64,000 nucleotides of DNA, from contig NZ_CP028960.1 of NCBI RefSeq assembly GCF_003071365.1, positions 2,083,501 to 2,147,500 on the forward strand, in the 5' to 3' direction. Source of the stretch: Methyloceanibacter sp. wino2 (lineage in GTDB: Bacteria; Pseudomonadota; Alphaproteobacteria; Rhizobiales; Methyloligellaceae). This document shows positions 15,917 through 24,654 of the stretch, piece by piece (the first letter of the stretch is position 1; each line of letters starts with the position of its first letter). Made by a program: the position numbers and the translations under genes. The notes under the pieces were generated by a model that saw only the letters and a program-made list of their open reading frames with translations, did not search any database and was not told where the DNA came from.

Positions 15917-16305
15917 ATGCTCGCCTCGCTGTTTGAAAGTCGTGGGGCGCGTCGGAACCAAGGCGCTTGAGCTTGTCTGCGTCGATTTCGGCCAGCGACG
16001 GGGTCGCTGGCGTCGCCCGGTGGGGGCGGTCTCGCTGACAATAAGGAAGCGTTCGATCAGGGGCCCTGATCGCTCAACTCCTTGGAAGCTCAGAAAAAAA
16101 GCGCGCCCAACCGGCTCGCCTCTCTTGGTGCCTCACGCGCCGACAGTTTGCGCCATTTCGAACACACCATATCACAAAAAACGCCAAATCGGAAGTCGCC
16201 CGCTCCGGCGGCATGGCCAATTTCAAGGCAGTGACTGTGGCATTTTGACCGAAAGGTTAACGCGAGACCGCATTTTGGGGCCGCGTTCAGGCAGGCGTTC
16301 GGGCC
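15917..16305. other. Non-coding stretch between fdxA and carD with two perfect dyads
   Basis: About 390 bases without a supported gene. It holds a 9-bp stem with GGG loop (15991-16011) and a 19-base palindrome CGATCAGGG-G-CCCTGATCG (16054-16072). The carD promoter is expected here; none of the -35/-10 candidates is convincing. A small RNA cannot be excluded. Confidence 0.5.
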
Positions 16306-16644
16306 CTAATCGCCCTCGCCGGGCTCCGCGGAGAAGTACTTCTCGAATTTGCCCTGCTCGGACACCTTGTCGTCCGCGCCTTCCATGGCCGGCTTCTTCG
16401 TCGTCAGGTTCGGCCAGATCTCGGCGTACTCGCGGTTCACGTCGAGCCACTTCTCGAGATCGGGTTCGGTGTCCGGCTTGATGGCGTCCGCGGGGCATTC
16501 CGGCTCGCAAACGCCGCAGTCGATGCACTCGTCCGGATGAATGACGAGCATGTTTTCGCCCTCGTAGAAGCAGTCCACGGGGCACACCTCAACGCAGTCG
16601 GTGTACTTGCATACAATGCATAAATCCGTGACGACGTATGTCAT
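16306..16644 (-). CDS. fdxA: Seven-iron ferredoxin FdxA
   Basis: 112 residues, the standard FdxA length. The N-terminal half has [17 protein letters not shown] and then [12 protein letters not shown], which bind a [3Fe-4S] and a [4Fe-4S] cluster. The C-terminal tail ([21 protein letters not shown]) is typical of the Azotobacter FdI/FdxA type. It is a cytoplasmic electron carrier; partners are not shown by context. A GTG at 16653 is in frame but ATG 16644 begins the conserved MTYVV and has GTGGA a few bases upstream. It lies ahead of carD on the same strand but is separated by 390 bases, so they are probably separate units. Confidence 0.95.
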   Translation of the reverse strand: MTYVVTDLCIVCKYTDCVEVCPVDCFYEGENMLVIHPDECIDCGVCEPECPADAIKPDTEPDLEKWLDVNREYAEIWPNLTTKKPAMEGADDKVSEQGKFEKYFSAEPGEGD

Positions 16645-16868
16645 CGATTCCACATGCCATGGGGCTGTCCCAGCCCGGTTGCTTAAGCCCAGTACGGGCT
16701 CTCAGCAAAGCCCGGGGAGAAGGAGCCCTGCCTATAGCAATAGTGTCGGCAGCACAAGGCGTGGAGCCTGCCGGGAAACCCCAATTTTTAGGATGGATTT
16801 GCGGCTTTCTGCCGCTCGTTGAGGCGGAATTTCTGCCGCCCGCGCCCGCGCGCACGCGGGAACCGTTT

Positions 16869-17234
16869 TCAGCTCCAAAACGACCGGAACGTGTCGATGC
16901 GCCGGCGGTCCTTCTTGGTGGGCCGCGCGCCTACGCGGGCCTCGCCGGCAGGCCCGCCTTCGGTCTCGTCGGCCGGCGGGGTCAGGTCCTCGTAGAGGGT
17001 CCGGGCCAGGGGCGCCGGGCCGCGCCGGTCGGCGGCATCGAGGATGCGCCAAACCACGAGCCGCCCGGGCGGTGTTGCCGTGATGACATCGCCGAGTTGC
17101 ACGATCCGGCTGGGCTTCCGCACCCGCTCGCCGTTGATCCGGACCTTGCCGTCCGCGATGAGACGGGTCGCTGCCGAGCGGGTCTTCACGGCCCGCGCGC
17201 ACCAGAGCCATTTGTCGAGGCGCTGGCCCGTCAC
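16869..17234 (-). CDS. S4-domain RNA-binding protein (Hsp15/HslR-like)
   Basis: 121 residues from GTG 17234. The S4 domain is at the N-terminus: QRLDKWLWCARAVKTRSAATRLIADGKVRINGERVRKPSRIVQLGDVI. The tail is basic (PTKKDRRRID). The frame is open upstream to 17354 inside the helicase gene, but the S4 domain begins at this GTG, and AGGA about 9 nt before it overlaps the helicase stop codon, so the short start is used. Hsp15 binds free 50S subunits carrying nascent peptidyl-tRNA and rescues stalled chains. It sits 11 bases after the helicase stop and should be co-transcribed with it, coupling two RNA-related functions. Confidence 0.85.
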   Translation of the reverse strand: MTGQRLDKWLWCARAVKTRSAATRLIADGKVRINGERVRKPSRIVQLGDVITATPPGRLVVWRILDAADRRGPAPLARTLYEDLTPPADETEGGPAGEARVGARPTKKDRRRIDTFRSFWS

Positions 17235-17245
17235 GCGGCCGCGTC

Positions 17246-20200
17246 CTAGCTCCGGCCCGAGCGGCCGCGTGCCGCCAGGCTGTCGCGCAGATCCTTGAGG
17301 GCCGCGAACGGCGAGTTCTCCGCTGCCTGCTCCCGTTTGGGCGAGGCGCTCCATTCCTTGCTTTTGCCTTGGCCACCGAAGCGATCGCCCTTGCCGCCTT
17401 TGCGGGGCGGTTTTCCGTGTTGGCGGTTCTTCTTATTGGGCTTGCCCTGGTGGTCGCCCTGTTGGCCACGCTGACGGTGCGGACGCTCCGCGCCGTCGCT
17501 GGCCTGCTTGCCGTCGGCACGGCCCCCGTGGCGGCCCTTGCCGCGCTGGTGCTGGCCTTGCTGATGCCGGCGTTTCGCCGGGCGCCAGATCTCGTCGAAG
17601 ACGGGCTCGGGCTCCGCTGGGGCAGCGGCTGCACCGGCATTCTCGTCTTGGGCCGGAGCGTCTTGGGCCGGGGCATCTTGGGCGGGAGGCTCTTGAACCG
17701 CGACTTCGCCGGTAGCGGCATCCGGTTCGGAAGCGGCCGGCGCGTCCTCGGACGGCGCTGCTTGTAGTTGCGGCTCGGCAGGGACGTCGATCTTCCGCCG
17801 TTCGAGACGGAAGCCAAGACCGCGCAGGATCGAGGCGAATTCCTCGCCGGAGCAACCGACCATGGACATGAGTTCCGGCACGACCCGGAAACCGCCGTCG
17901 CCGGTCGCGCCGGACGGCGGCGTGGGTGTCGCGGCGGCCTTTGCTGCCGGTGCGGCTTGCGGCGTTGGGGCGGCCTCGGCGGGCACGCTCTCCGTTTCGG
18001 TAGCCGACACCTCCGTTGGTGCCGCCCCGGTCTCCGAGGTCTCTGCCGTAGGTTCTGCTGCGGTTGCCGCCGCCGGCTCGGGCGTCTCGGTCTTCGGCGC
18101 GGGCCGCCAGGTGACGCGGGCGCGGATCAGGTCCGACAGCCGCTCGAGCATGTCGATCCGAACCGCACGGCTGCCGGCCACGTGAAAACCGGCCGCGCGC
18201 CAATAGGGCTCGGGCAAGGCGCCGTTCGCCGGCACGGAGGTGAGGCCCTGCTGGGGCCGCTCCGGCATGGCGTCGATATCGATGCCGTACTCGGCGCCGC
18301 CGTGGAGCGCCCAGAGCTGCAACAGCAGCTCCGCCGCCGCCGGCTTCAGAAGCGCGGGGAAATACAGATTGAAGGCTCCGAACCGGACGCCGTATTTGCG
18401 CAACTGTCCGCGATCGGACTGGTCCAGCGCCTTGATGTCGTCGGCTGCCCCTTCGCGGCGGAGCACGCCGAGATTCTCCGTGAGACGGAACGCGAGGCCG
18501 CGTGCGAGACCCGTGAGATCCTCTGCGCGGTTGAGATCCATCAGCGGCTTGAGCTTTGCGTCGAGATGCGCCGTGAGCCAGGCATCCAGACGCGCGGCGA
18601 CCCGTTCCCGGTCCGGCGCGCTCAAATTCTCGTCGGCGAACACTTCGATGCGCGGCTTCAGGGCCGTATCGCCCGCCACCAGACGGCCGATCTCGCAGCC
18701 CTGCCACAGGATGCGGCCATTGCCCGACAGGGTGATCGCCTCGTCGGCCGCCGAGCCAAGTGCATCGGCGCGCTGCGCAAGCTCGCTCGCCAGGATCTGC
18801 GTGGCGGCGTTGCGCGCGGCCTTGCCGTGAATACCCTCGCCCGCCGCATCAGGGGTGAAGCGGAAGCCGTCGAGCCGGCCCACGAAATGGTTCTCGACCA
18901 GGATCTGTCCGTCGTCGCCGATCTCGGCCATCATCTCCTCCTTGTCGCGCAGCCGCCGCATGAGCACGCTGGTTCGCCGGTCGACGAAACGTTGTGTCAG
19001 GCGTTCATGAAGCGCGTCGGACAATTTGTCCTCAATCGATCGGGTGCGCTCTTGCCAGTGCTCCGGATCGTGCAGCCATTGAGCGCGGTGGGACACAAAT
19101 GTCCAGGTGCGAATTTGCGCAAGGCGATTGGAAAGTGTGTCTATGTCGCCTTCCGTCCGGTCCGCCTGCGCCACCTGGCGGGCGAACCAGTCCTCGGGGA
19201 TTTTGCCTTCGTCGCTCATGACGAAGCCGAACAGCGCCCCGACCAGGTCCGCATGGTCCGCCGGTGAGACGCGCTGATAGTCCGGAATCTGGCACATGTC
19301 CCAGAGCAGGCCGACCGCCGCCGGCGACTTGGCCATGTCGCACACGGCCTCGTCGCGCGTGACATTCTCGAGCGCAATCACGTCGTCCACCATCCGGGAC
19401 CGGGTGAGGCGCGGGTGAATGGGCGTTTCCCGCAGGCTCTCTTTCAGGGCCTCGATGGAGGCCATGTCCAGCGTGCGGCTGCGCCATTGCAGGACGCCCA
19501 CCTGGTCGAAGCTGTGGGTTTCCAGGCGCTCGATCAATTCGGCGTCGAACGGCCCGGCCTGACCCGTGACCCCGAACGTGCCGTCATTCATATGGCGACC
19601 GGCGCGGCCGGCGATCTGTCCGATCTCGGACGGGGTCAGGTTGCGATGGGTATGGCCGTCGAACTTCCGCACGCCCGCGAAGGCCACGTGATCGAGATCG
19701 AGATTGAGCCCCATGCCGATGGCGTCGGTCGCCACCAGATAGTCGACGTCGCCGTTCTGATAGAGCGCGACCTGCGCATTGCGGGTGCGCGGGGAGAGGG
19801 CGCCGAGTACGACGGCCGCACCGCCGCGCTGGCGGCGCACGAGTTCGGCGATGGCGTACACATCGTTTGCCGAGAAGGCGACGATGGCGGAGCGGCGGGG
19901 CAGGCGCGTGATCTTCTTCTCGCCCGCATAAGACAGGCTCGACAGGCGCGGCCGGGAGACGAGATTGGCGCCGGGCAGCAGCTCGCGGATGGCATCGCGC
20001 ATGGTCGCCGCGCCGAGCAGCAAGGTCTCGGACGTGCCGCGCGCATGGAACAGGCGATTGGTGAAGACGTGCCCACGCTCGCCGTCGGCGGCGAGCTGGA
20101 TCTCGTCGATGGCGACGAAGTCGGCCTCCAGCTCGCGCGGCATGGCTTCCACGGTGCAGACATAGAAGCGCGCGCGGGGCGGCTTGATCTTCTCTTCGCC

Positions 20201-20461
20201 GGTGATGAGGGCGACCTGGCCGGCGCCCGCCTTGGCGACGACCTTCTCGTAGACCTCGCGGGCGAGCAGGCGCAGCGGCAAGCCGATGACCCCGACCTCG
20301 TGGGCGAGCATCCGCTCGATGGCGAGATGGGTCTTGCCGGTGTTGGTCGGACCGAGCACGGCGGTCACGCCACGCCCGCGATTGGGCGGACCGTGAGCCC
20401 CTGTCGTCGGCGCACCCGTGGCCGGGCGGCCTGTGGATTGTGTGGATAAGGCTTTGGACAT
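17246..20461 (-). CDS. Suv3-like superfamily 2 RNA/DNA helicase with low-complexity C-terminus
   Basis: 1071 residues. The helicase core has Walker A GPTNTGKT at 37-44, motif II DEIQ at 119-122, the GAATMRDAI motif III region, and motif VI SEIGQIAGRAGRHMNDG near 280, as in mitochondrial Suv3 and bacterial homologues. The middle (about 450-750) is alpha-helical and homologous to the accessory region of alphaproteobacterial members. From about 760 to 930 the chain is rich in Ala, Pro and Glu, and the last about 120 residues are strongly basic with Gln/Gly (KRRHQQGQHQRGKGRHGG), a likely RNA-binding tail. In mitochondria Suv3 works with PNPase/Dss1 in RNA turnover; the bacterial role is less defined. 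It heads an operon with the S4 protein. Confidence 0.85.
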   Translation of the reverse strand: MSKALSTQSTGRPATGAPTTGAHGPPNRGRGVTAVLGPTNTGKTHLAIERMLAHEVGVIGLPLRLLAREVYEKVVAKAGAGQVALITGEEKIKPPRARFYVCTVEAMPRELEADFVAIDEIQLAADGERGHVFTNRLFHARGTSETLLLGAATMRDAIRELLPGANLVSRPRLSSLSYAGEKKITRLPRRSAIVAFSANDVYAIAELVRRQRGGAAVVLGALSPRTRNAQVALYQNGDVDYLVATDAIGMGLNLDLDHVAFAGVRKFDGHTHRNLTPSEIGQIAGRAGRHMNDGTFGVTGQAGPFDAELIERLETHSFDQVGVLQWRSRTLDMASIEALKESLRETPIHPRLTRSRMVDDVIALENVTRDEAVCDMAKSPAAVGLLWDMCQIPDYQRVSPADHADLVGALFGFVMSDEGKIPEDWFARQVAQADRTEGDIDTLSNRLAQIRTWTFVSHRAQWLHDPEHWQERTRSIEDKLSDALHERLTQRFVDRRTSVLMRRLRDKEEMMAEIGDDGQILVENHFVGRLDGFRFTPDAAGEGIHGKAARNAATQILASELAQRADALGSAADEAITLSGNGRILWQGCEIGRLVAGDTALKPRIEVFADENLSAPDRERVAARLDAWLTAHLDAKLKPLMDLNRAEDLTGLARGLAFRLTENLGVLRREGAADDIKALDQSDRGQLRKYGVRFGAFNLYFPALLKPAAAELLLQLWALHGGAEYGIDIDAMPERPQQGLTSVPANGALPEPYWRAAGFHVAGSRAVRIDMLERLSDLIRARVTWRPAPKTETPEPAAATAAEPTAETSETGAAPTEVSATETESVPAEAAPTPQAAPAAKAAATPTPPSGATGDGGFRVVPELMSMVGCSGEEFASILRGLGFRLERRKIDVPAEPQLQAAPSEDAPAASEPDAATGEVAVQEPPAQDAPAQDAPAQDENAGAAAAPAEPEPVFDEIWRPAKRRHQQGQHQRGKGRHGGRADGKQASDGAERPHRQRGQQGDHQGKPNKKNRQHGKPPRKGGKGDRFGGQGKSKEWSASPKREQAAENSPFAALKDLRDSLAARGRSGRS

Positions 20462-20887
20462 ACGGAGAAATTCTTAAGGCGATCCGGTGTCAGCCGCGAA
20501 CGGGGGGAGAACGAATCCCGTCCGAATCGCTGACTCCAGCGTATTCGACTTATGTTCCGTTCCAAACTGGAACAACGACGCAGGTGTGGAGCGCCTCGCT
20601 CACATGTAAGCGGCCTTGGGCCCGTGCGCTATATGTAGTTTTCTTTTCTCTCACGGGTTTGCCCACGCCGGGTCGCAACGGGAACAGAGCAGGGGCGAAT
20701 CAGGGGATCGTAAATTTTCGCGCACCGTTCCCTACGACATGTTGTGGTTTTGGGGGGCCGCGTTAACGAAGCCCGGTGGCGCGCCTCTCTTCGTCACCCC
20801 CGGGCTTGTAGGGTCCACTAGGGCGGTCCGACCATAGTCGTCGCTTCTAGGAGGCGGTGGACAGCCCCTTGTCCGCTTTGGTGCCTG
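20462..20887. other. Non-coding stretch upstream of the helicase, containing repeat copy A
   Basis: About 425 bases with no supported gene. Features: an inverted repeat GTTCCA-AAC-TGGAAC (20559-20573) about 100 bp upstream of the helicase start, possibly an operator, and the first copy of an 88-bp repeat (20680-20767). The helicase promoter should lie here but is not clear. Confidence 0.5.
20680..20767 (+). repeat. 88-bp direct repeat, copy A
   Basis: Aligns without gaps to 21798-21885, about 75 of 88 positions identical by eye. The best part is 29 identical bases (20727-20755 here), running from GTTCCCTACG through TTGTGGTTTTGGGG. Both copies end in GCGTTAAC. They are in the same orientation and 1118 bp apart, bracketing a low-GC gene. 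Nature unknown. Confidence 0.8.
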
Positions 20888-21640
20888 TCACTCCTTGTCC
20901 ACCACCCACGACCACTCTTGCTTGGTGGAATTGCAGTTTTCGTCCAGTGTGATGGTGAAGCGCATAGCTGGCTTCAAATGATGCACTAGCTGCCCGGGTG
21001 GGCCATACGCAATGTCGGTCGAGAAGGTCCCCAGTACCTTGTCACAAGGGACACCGCCCAGTTCAACCTTTGGCCCTTCATAGGTAATAACTTGCCCTGG
21101 CTGCATGACCGGACCTTTGCTGGGGTACTCCGTCTTTTTCTCGGGTACCTTCTCTAGAACTCTGAGATCAAAATTGTTGATCGCGTACTGAATGTCCGAT
21201 TGCGCGTCGTTGCGGATCACGATGGAAATCTGAACACGCTCAAGAGTCTTTTTGCCACCTTCTTCTCGGATATCTCTTCTGAAGAGGGGGTCCACGAATT
21301 TGAGCTGACTCTTGATTGCCAGTATGTCGGGGGAGACTTTGCCTTGCGCGCTCCAGTCTTCCCGGAGCATCACAATGCCCAAGGCCAGAATAGCCGTCCC
21401 AATGGCTATCAATGCCACTGCGAGTAGCATCCTTGTTCTCCTGGTGAGAGGCCCGACCACTGTCTCTACAAGGGGCCAGAGTGAGTATCTAAATGGCCTG
21501 ACGACGAACCACGCAAAATAGGCAAACAGGCCGGCCAAACCTCCCCAGAACATTATCTGTCCGAGCCAGAACGGCAGTTGGGGGAACGCTTGCGAAGCGC
21601 CCATCACAACGATGTCCGCAAGCAAAAAGAGCACATGCAT
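20888..21640 (-). CDS. Hypothetical membrane protein in a low-GC, repeat-bounded segment
   Basis: 250 residues. There are probably three N-terminal membrane helices (about 2-18, 22-46 and 70-92). The rest is a soluble region of about 150 residues with a beta-rich look (VQISIVIRNDAQSDIQYAINNFDLRVLE, then YEGPKVELGGVPC). Two or more cysteines near the C-terminus (VPCDKV, DENCNST) could pair if this part is exported. No family is recognised. GC is about 52-54% by eye against about 64% for neighbours, which suggests transfer. The gene sits alone between two 88-bp direct repeats. TTG at 21643 is directly upstream, but ATG 21640 is the simpler start. Confidence 0.65.
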   Translation of the reverse strand: MHVLFLLADIVVMGASQAFPQLPFWLGQIMFWGGLAGLFAYFAWFVVRPFRYSLWPLVETVVGPLTRRTRMLLAVALIAIGTAILALGIVMLREDWSAQGKVSPDILAIKSQLKFVDPLFRRDIREEGGKKTLERVQISIVIRNDAQSDIQYAINNFDLRVLEKVPEKKTEYPSKGPVMQPGQVITYEGPKVELGGVPCDKVLGTFSTDIAYGPPGQLVHHLKPAMRFTITLDENCNSTKQEWSWVVDKE

Positions 21641-21797
21641 CAAGCTGACCCCCGCGTAGGTTGCGCCCTCAGCGTAGCACGCCCCAAGGGCTGGTATTCG
21701 CCAACGGGATGTATGCCTCGATGTCCGTCCGGATCACGATGTGGACTAGATATTGTCGCCACACGGTCGCGAGGCGGCGCTTTCGCAGGTTCACACC

Positions 21798-21885
21798 GTG
21801 AACAGACCGGCGACGAATCAGGGGTTCGTAAATCTTCGGGCCCTGTTCCCTACGACATGTTGTGGTTTTGGGGTCGCGCGTTAAC
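21798..21885 (+). repeat. 88-bp direct repeat, copy B
   Basis: Second copy of the repeat described at 20680-20767, 45 bp beyond the 3' end of the DUF3108 gene. The 29-base identical core is at 21845-21873. The two copies flank the low-GC hypothetical gene at 20888-21640. Confidence 0.8.
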
Positions 21886-21930
21886 CACGCCGTCCCGACC
21901 GGGCCACGAAGTGGCTCAGCGGGCTTTGGC

Positions 21931-23022
21931 TCAGCGCGCCTCGGCGCGGCCGGCGCGGCCCACGCGCATGGACGTGGCCACTGCCACGGCGGTGTAGCCG
22001 CCGAAGGCAGGGATCGTGATTTGGTAGGGCACATACATGCCCGTGCCCCGCAAGGGGACGAGCCAGGCTTCGATGCCGCCCGCTTGGCGCAGCTCCTCGA
22101 TCCCCGGGTCGCCGCGCGGATAGCCGGAGATCGGCACGAACTTCACTTGGCACACGGCGGCGGGCCCGGAGTAGTTGCCCTTGCCCCGGTTCTGCACCAT
22201 CACGCGCTTCTTCGGCTTGAGGACAAGATCGTAACGGGAGCGCCCGTCGAACACGGGAATCACCTGGTTGCAGACGCTGAGATTGGCGCGGGTGTCGTTG
22301 GAGCGCGCCGTCAGAAACGCGCCGGAGAGCGGGTCCACCACGCGCTGAACCTGTTCCTTCGTGACCTTGATCTCTCCGGGATAGGGGCGGGGCTTCGGCC
22401 AGATCTTCACCGACTGCACATAGCCGTCTCCGAAGTCGATGCTGAGGCGCTCCTGGTATTTGCCGTCGCTCTGGCTGAACGAGTAGGAGCGGGGGTTCGC
22501 GCCGTCTGTGGTGGCCTCGCCCGAGCCGTGGAGGCGGCCCTGCCAGTTGAACACCCAGCCCTTCAGCACGGAGAAGGTGCCGTTGCCGCGCAAGGAATAT
22601 TGGCCGTTCTGCACCGTGCCCGAGATGCTGAAATTGCCGAGGTTGAAGCGGCCGAGGCTGACATTGTAGACGGCCTGGAAGCGCGCCGAGGTGTCGACCG
22701 GGCCGGCCCGTTGTTCAGGTTCTACGGGGGCGGGCTCCAGGTTCGGTTCCGCGAACTCGCTGTCGTCCTCGTCCCCCGGCTTGTTCTTGTCGTTGTAGAG
22801 GCCTTCGATGGGGAAGGGTTCGGTCTCGTCCAGGATTGAGCCGCGGGCGCCAAAGTTGGCGTCAGCGTCCGGCGCCGGGCCGTCGGGGCCGGTTTCGGCC
22901 CGCGCGATGCCATGGGGGGATGCGTCCAGCGCGACCAACGCCAAAACGGCGATGCCAAGCGCTAGCCCGGCCACCGCGGCGACTTTGGCCGCAATACTCA
23001 AGACGTGTCGTGCGACCCGCAT
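21931..23022 (-). CDS. DUF3108 domain-containing exported protein
   Basis: 363 residues. An N-terminal hydrophobic segment (about 10-32) should be a signal peptide or anchor, followed by a Pro/Asp/Glu-rich linker to about residue 105. The DUF3108 domain follows: ARFQAVYNVSLGRFNLGNFSISGTVQNGQYSL and then FSVLKGWVFNWQGRLHGSGEATTDGANPRSYSF. Its pattern of long beta strands suggests a periplasmic beta-sheet sandwich, perhaps lipid-facing, but no function is established for the family. Homologues sit near rpmB in other Hyphomicrobiales, matching the arrangement here (divergent from rpmB). The repeat copy B follows its 3' end. Confidence 0.82.
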   Translation of the reverse strand: MRVARHVLSIAAKVAAVAGLALGIAVLALVALDASPHGIARAETGPDGPAPDADANFGARGSILDETEPFPIEGLYNDKNKPGDEDDSEFAEPNLEPAPVEPEQRAGPVDTSARFQAVYNVSLGRFNLGNFSISGTVQNGQYSLRGNGTFSVLKGWVFNWQGRLHGSGEATTDGANPRSYSFSQSDGKYQERLSIDFGDGYVQSVKIWPKPRPYPGEIKVTKEQVQRVVDPLSGAFLTARSNDTRANLSVCNQVIPVFDGRSRYDLVLKPKKRVMVQNRGKGNYSGPAAVCQVKFVPISGYPRGDPGIEELRQAGGIEAWLVPLRGTGMYVPYQITIPAFGGYTAVAVATSMRVGRAGRAEAR

Positions 23023-23153
23023 CTATCGCAGTCCCTCCAGGGCCCCCCGGCCACCTTATCTCTTGACTGGCCAGTGAGCAGGATTAGTCGGATTCGTCAA
23101 TTCGGCCAACACAGGCGGGAAACCCTCTGAATGGCTGAAAAGCGTATGGCACC

Positions 23154-23182
23154 TTGACCGAAAACGGTCATCCCCGTATATG
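23154..23182 (+). promoter_or_regulatory. Candidate sigma-70 promoter of rpmB
   Basis: TTGACC (23154-23159), 17-base spacer, TATATG (23177-23182). Expected transcription start near 23189 leaves a leader of about 75 nt before the rpmB ATG. Match and spacing are good for a housekeeping promoter; it is predicted from sequence only. Confidence 0.55.
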
Positions 23183-23264
23183 TCCCGGCCTTGAGCCTCG
23201 CGCTGGTGAAACGTCACGAGCTGCGACAGGTATTCACAAGATTTTCGTTAGAAGGACAAGGACC

Positions 23265-23573
23265 ATGGCCCGTCGCTGCGAGCTGTCCGGCAAAGCCGTG
23301 CTCACCGGCAACAATGTGAGCCATGCAAAGCGCCGCACGCGGCGCCGCTTCCTGCCGAATCTGAGCAATGTCACGCTTCAGAGCGACACTCTGAAGAAGG
23401 CTGTCCGCCTCACCGTCTCCGCCAGCGCCCTGCGCTCGGTCGAGCACCGTGGCGGTCTGGACGCCTATCTGCTCAAGGCCGGCGACGACGAACTCTCGCT
23501 GAAGGCACGCCGCCTGAAGCGCGAGATCGCCAAGGCGAGCGAGAAGGCGACCGAGGCGCAGGCGGCCTCTTAA
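23265..23573 (+). CDS. rpmB: 50S ribosomal protein L28
   Basis: 102 residues beginning [24 protein letters not shown], the standard L28 N-terminus, followed by [16 protein letters not shown] and [18 protein letters not shown]. The last 25 residues are a Lys/Ala/Glu-rich helix, the usual alphaproteobacterial extension. The frame is open upstream, but ATG 23265 has GAAGGACAAGGA before it and starts the conserved domain. The zinc-binding cysteine set is incomplete (only one cysteine), so this is the zinc-independent form. It stands alone, with its own promoter, convergent with the phytase-like esterase gene. Confidence 0.96.
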   Translation: MARRCELSGKAVLTGNNVSHAKRRTRRRFLPNLSNVTLQSDTLKKAVRLTVSASALRSVEHRGGLDAYLLKAGDDELSLKARRLKREIAKASEKATEAQAAS

Positions 23574-23607
23574 GGCTTTCGCCGCGCCGCGACCTCGCCG
23601 CGTCGCC

Positions 23608-24654
23608 CTACGGCAGCGTAAACTGCATGATCAGCGAGCGCTGAAAAGCGCTGAAGTTATCGTCCGACATGAGCGTCAGGACGGTGGTGCCGTCTTGCGC
23701 GCGGTGAACCGCGATCGCTTCCATATTGTCGATATTCAAAAGATCGTCGGTCTCGAGCAGCGTCTCGCCGGTGATCAGCTTGCCGGGCTTGAGGTCCGCA
23801 GGCGAAATCCGCCGGATACGCATCTTGACGCCTTCGCTATAACGGAAGCGCCGCTCCAAGAGCAGCAATCCGCCATCGGGCAATCCGGCGGCGTCCGTGA
23901 TGTCGAACCCCCCGAGCCTGCGTATCGTGATCGCACCGGGCGAAGGCCCGCCGATCAGCCAGCCGATCAGATTGCCGGCCCGGTCTCGCAGATACTCCGG
24001 CAGCGCCACCACCGTTCCTTCCATGCGCCCCGACCGGATCGTGGCGACCGCCTCCAGCCCTTGGTTGGCGTTCATGGCGCGTGCCGCCTTGGGCAGCGGA
24101 ATGGTCCCGTTCGGCGGGCCGAAGCGGTCCGGCGTGAAGGGATAGCGCATGATGCGGTGATCCCGCTCGAACGAGACGAGGGCGCTGCCGCTGTTCGTGT
24201 TGCTTGAAAGAAGGGCCATGCCTTCGGCGTCTTGCTCCGCCTCGGAGCGCAAGGGGCTGCCGTCCTTGTCGAGGATGGGTCCGAGCATGACGTTCGACAG
24301 GCTCGCAAGACGGCTCCCATCGTATTCGAGGGTCGCGCGCATCCAGGAGCCCGCGTCGGACAGGGCCAGGAGCGTGGTGCCGGTCGGATCGAGCGCCATG
24401 GCCGAATAGCCGCCGAAATGCACCGAGCGGGCGAACAGGTTGAGCCCGCCGCGATAGATCAGCTTGCCGAACCGCGTCTTCGTGGGGTCGTCGCGATCGA
24501 AAGTGATCGGGACCACGGAGACGCGCGTCTCCGTCGGACCCGACAGGGGCGTGGAGGGCTTCGCCACCAATGCGGATGCGCTGAGATATAAGACGGCGAT
24601 GGCGGCGAGCCCTGCTGCCAGAGCCGCCGTGGTCTTGGCCGGGATCAGCCGCAC
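23608..24654 (-). CDS. Esterase-like activity of phytase family protein
   Basis: 348 residues with an N-terminal signal or anchor (about 8-32). The rest matches the bacterial esterase-like activity of phytase family: FGGYSAMALDPTGTTLLALSDAGSWMRATLEYDG, DAEGMALL, NQGLEAVATI and DNMEAIAVHRAQDGTTVLTLMSDDNF. Repeated short segments of this kind form a beta propeller. Substrate is unknown; the family name comes from a few tested members. It starts with GTG directly after the cobT stop (TAG-GTG, no gap), with AAGGTG upstream inside cobT, so it is the last gene of the cobS-cobT operon. Why an exported esterase is coupled to cobaltochelatase genes is unclear. Confidence 0.82.
   Translation of the reverse strand: MRLIPAKTTAALAAGLAAIAVLYLSASALVAKPSTPLSGPTETRVSVVPITFDRDDPTKTRFGKLIYRGGLNLFARSVHFGGYSAMALDPTGTTLLALSDAGSWMRATLEYDGSRLASLSNVMLGPILDKDGSPLRSEAEQDAEGMALLSSNTNSGSALVSFERDHRIMRYPFTPDRFGPPNGTIPLPKAARAMNANQGLEAVATIRSGRMEGTVVALPEYLRDRAGNLIGWLIGGPSPGAITIRRLGGFDITDAAGLPDGGLLLLERRFRYSEGVKMRIRRISPADLKPGKLITGETLLETDDLLNIDNMEAIAVHRAQDGTTVLTLMSDDNFSAFQRSLIMQFTLP

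Noticed and set aside
16656..16868. Promoter with TATAGG upstream of fdxA
   Set aside because: The nearest -35 candidate (TTGTGC) has a 15-base spacer, too weak to annotate.
20554..20573. LexA/SOS box upstream of the helicase
   Set aside because: The alphaproteobacterial SOS box is a direct GTTC-N7-GTTC. Here the pair is GTTC-N7-GAAC (inverted), and the other GTTC copy is only one base away, so the match fails.
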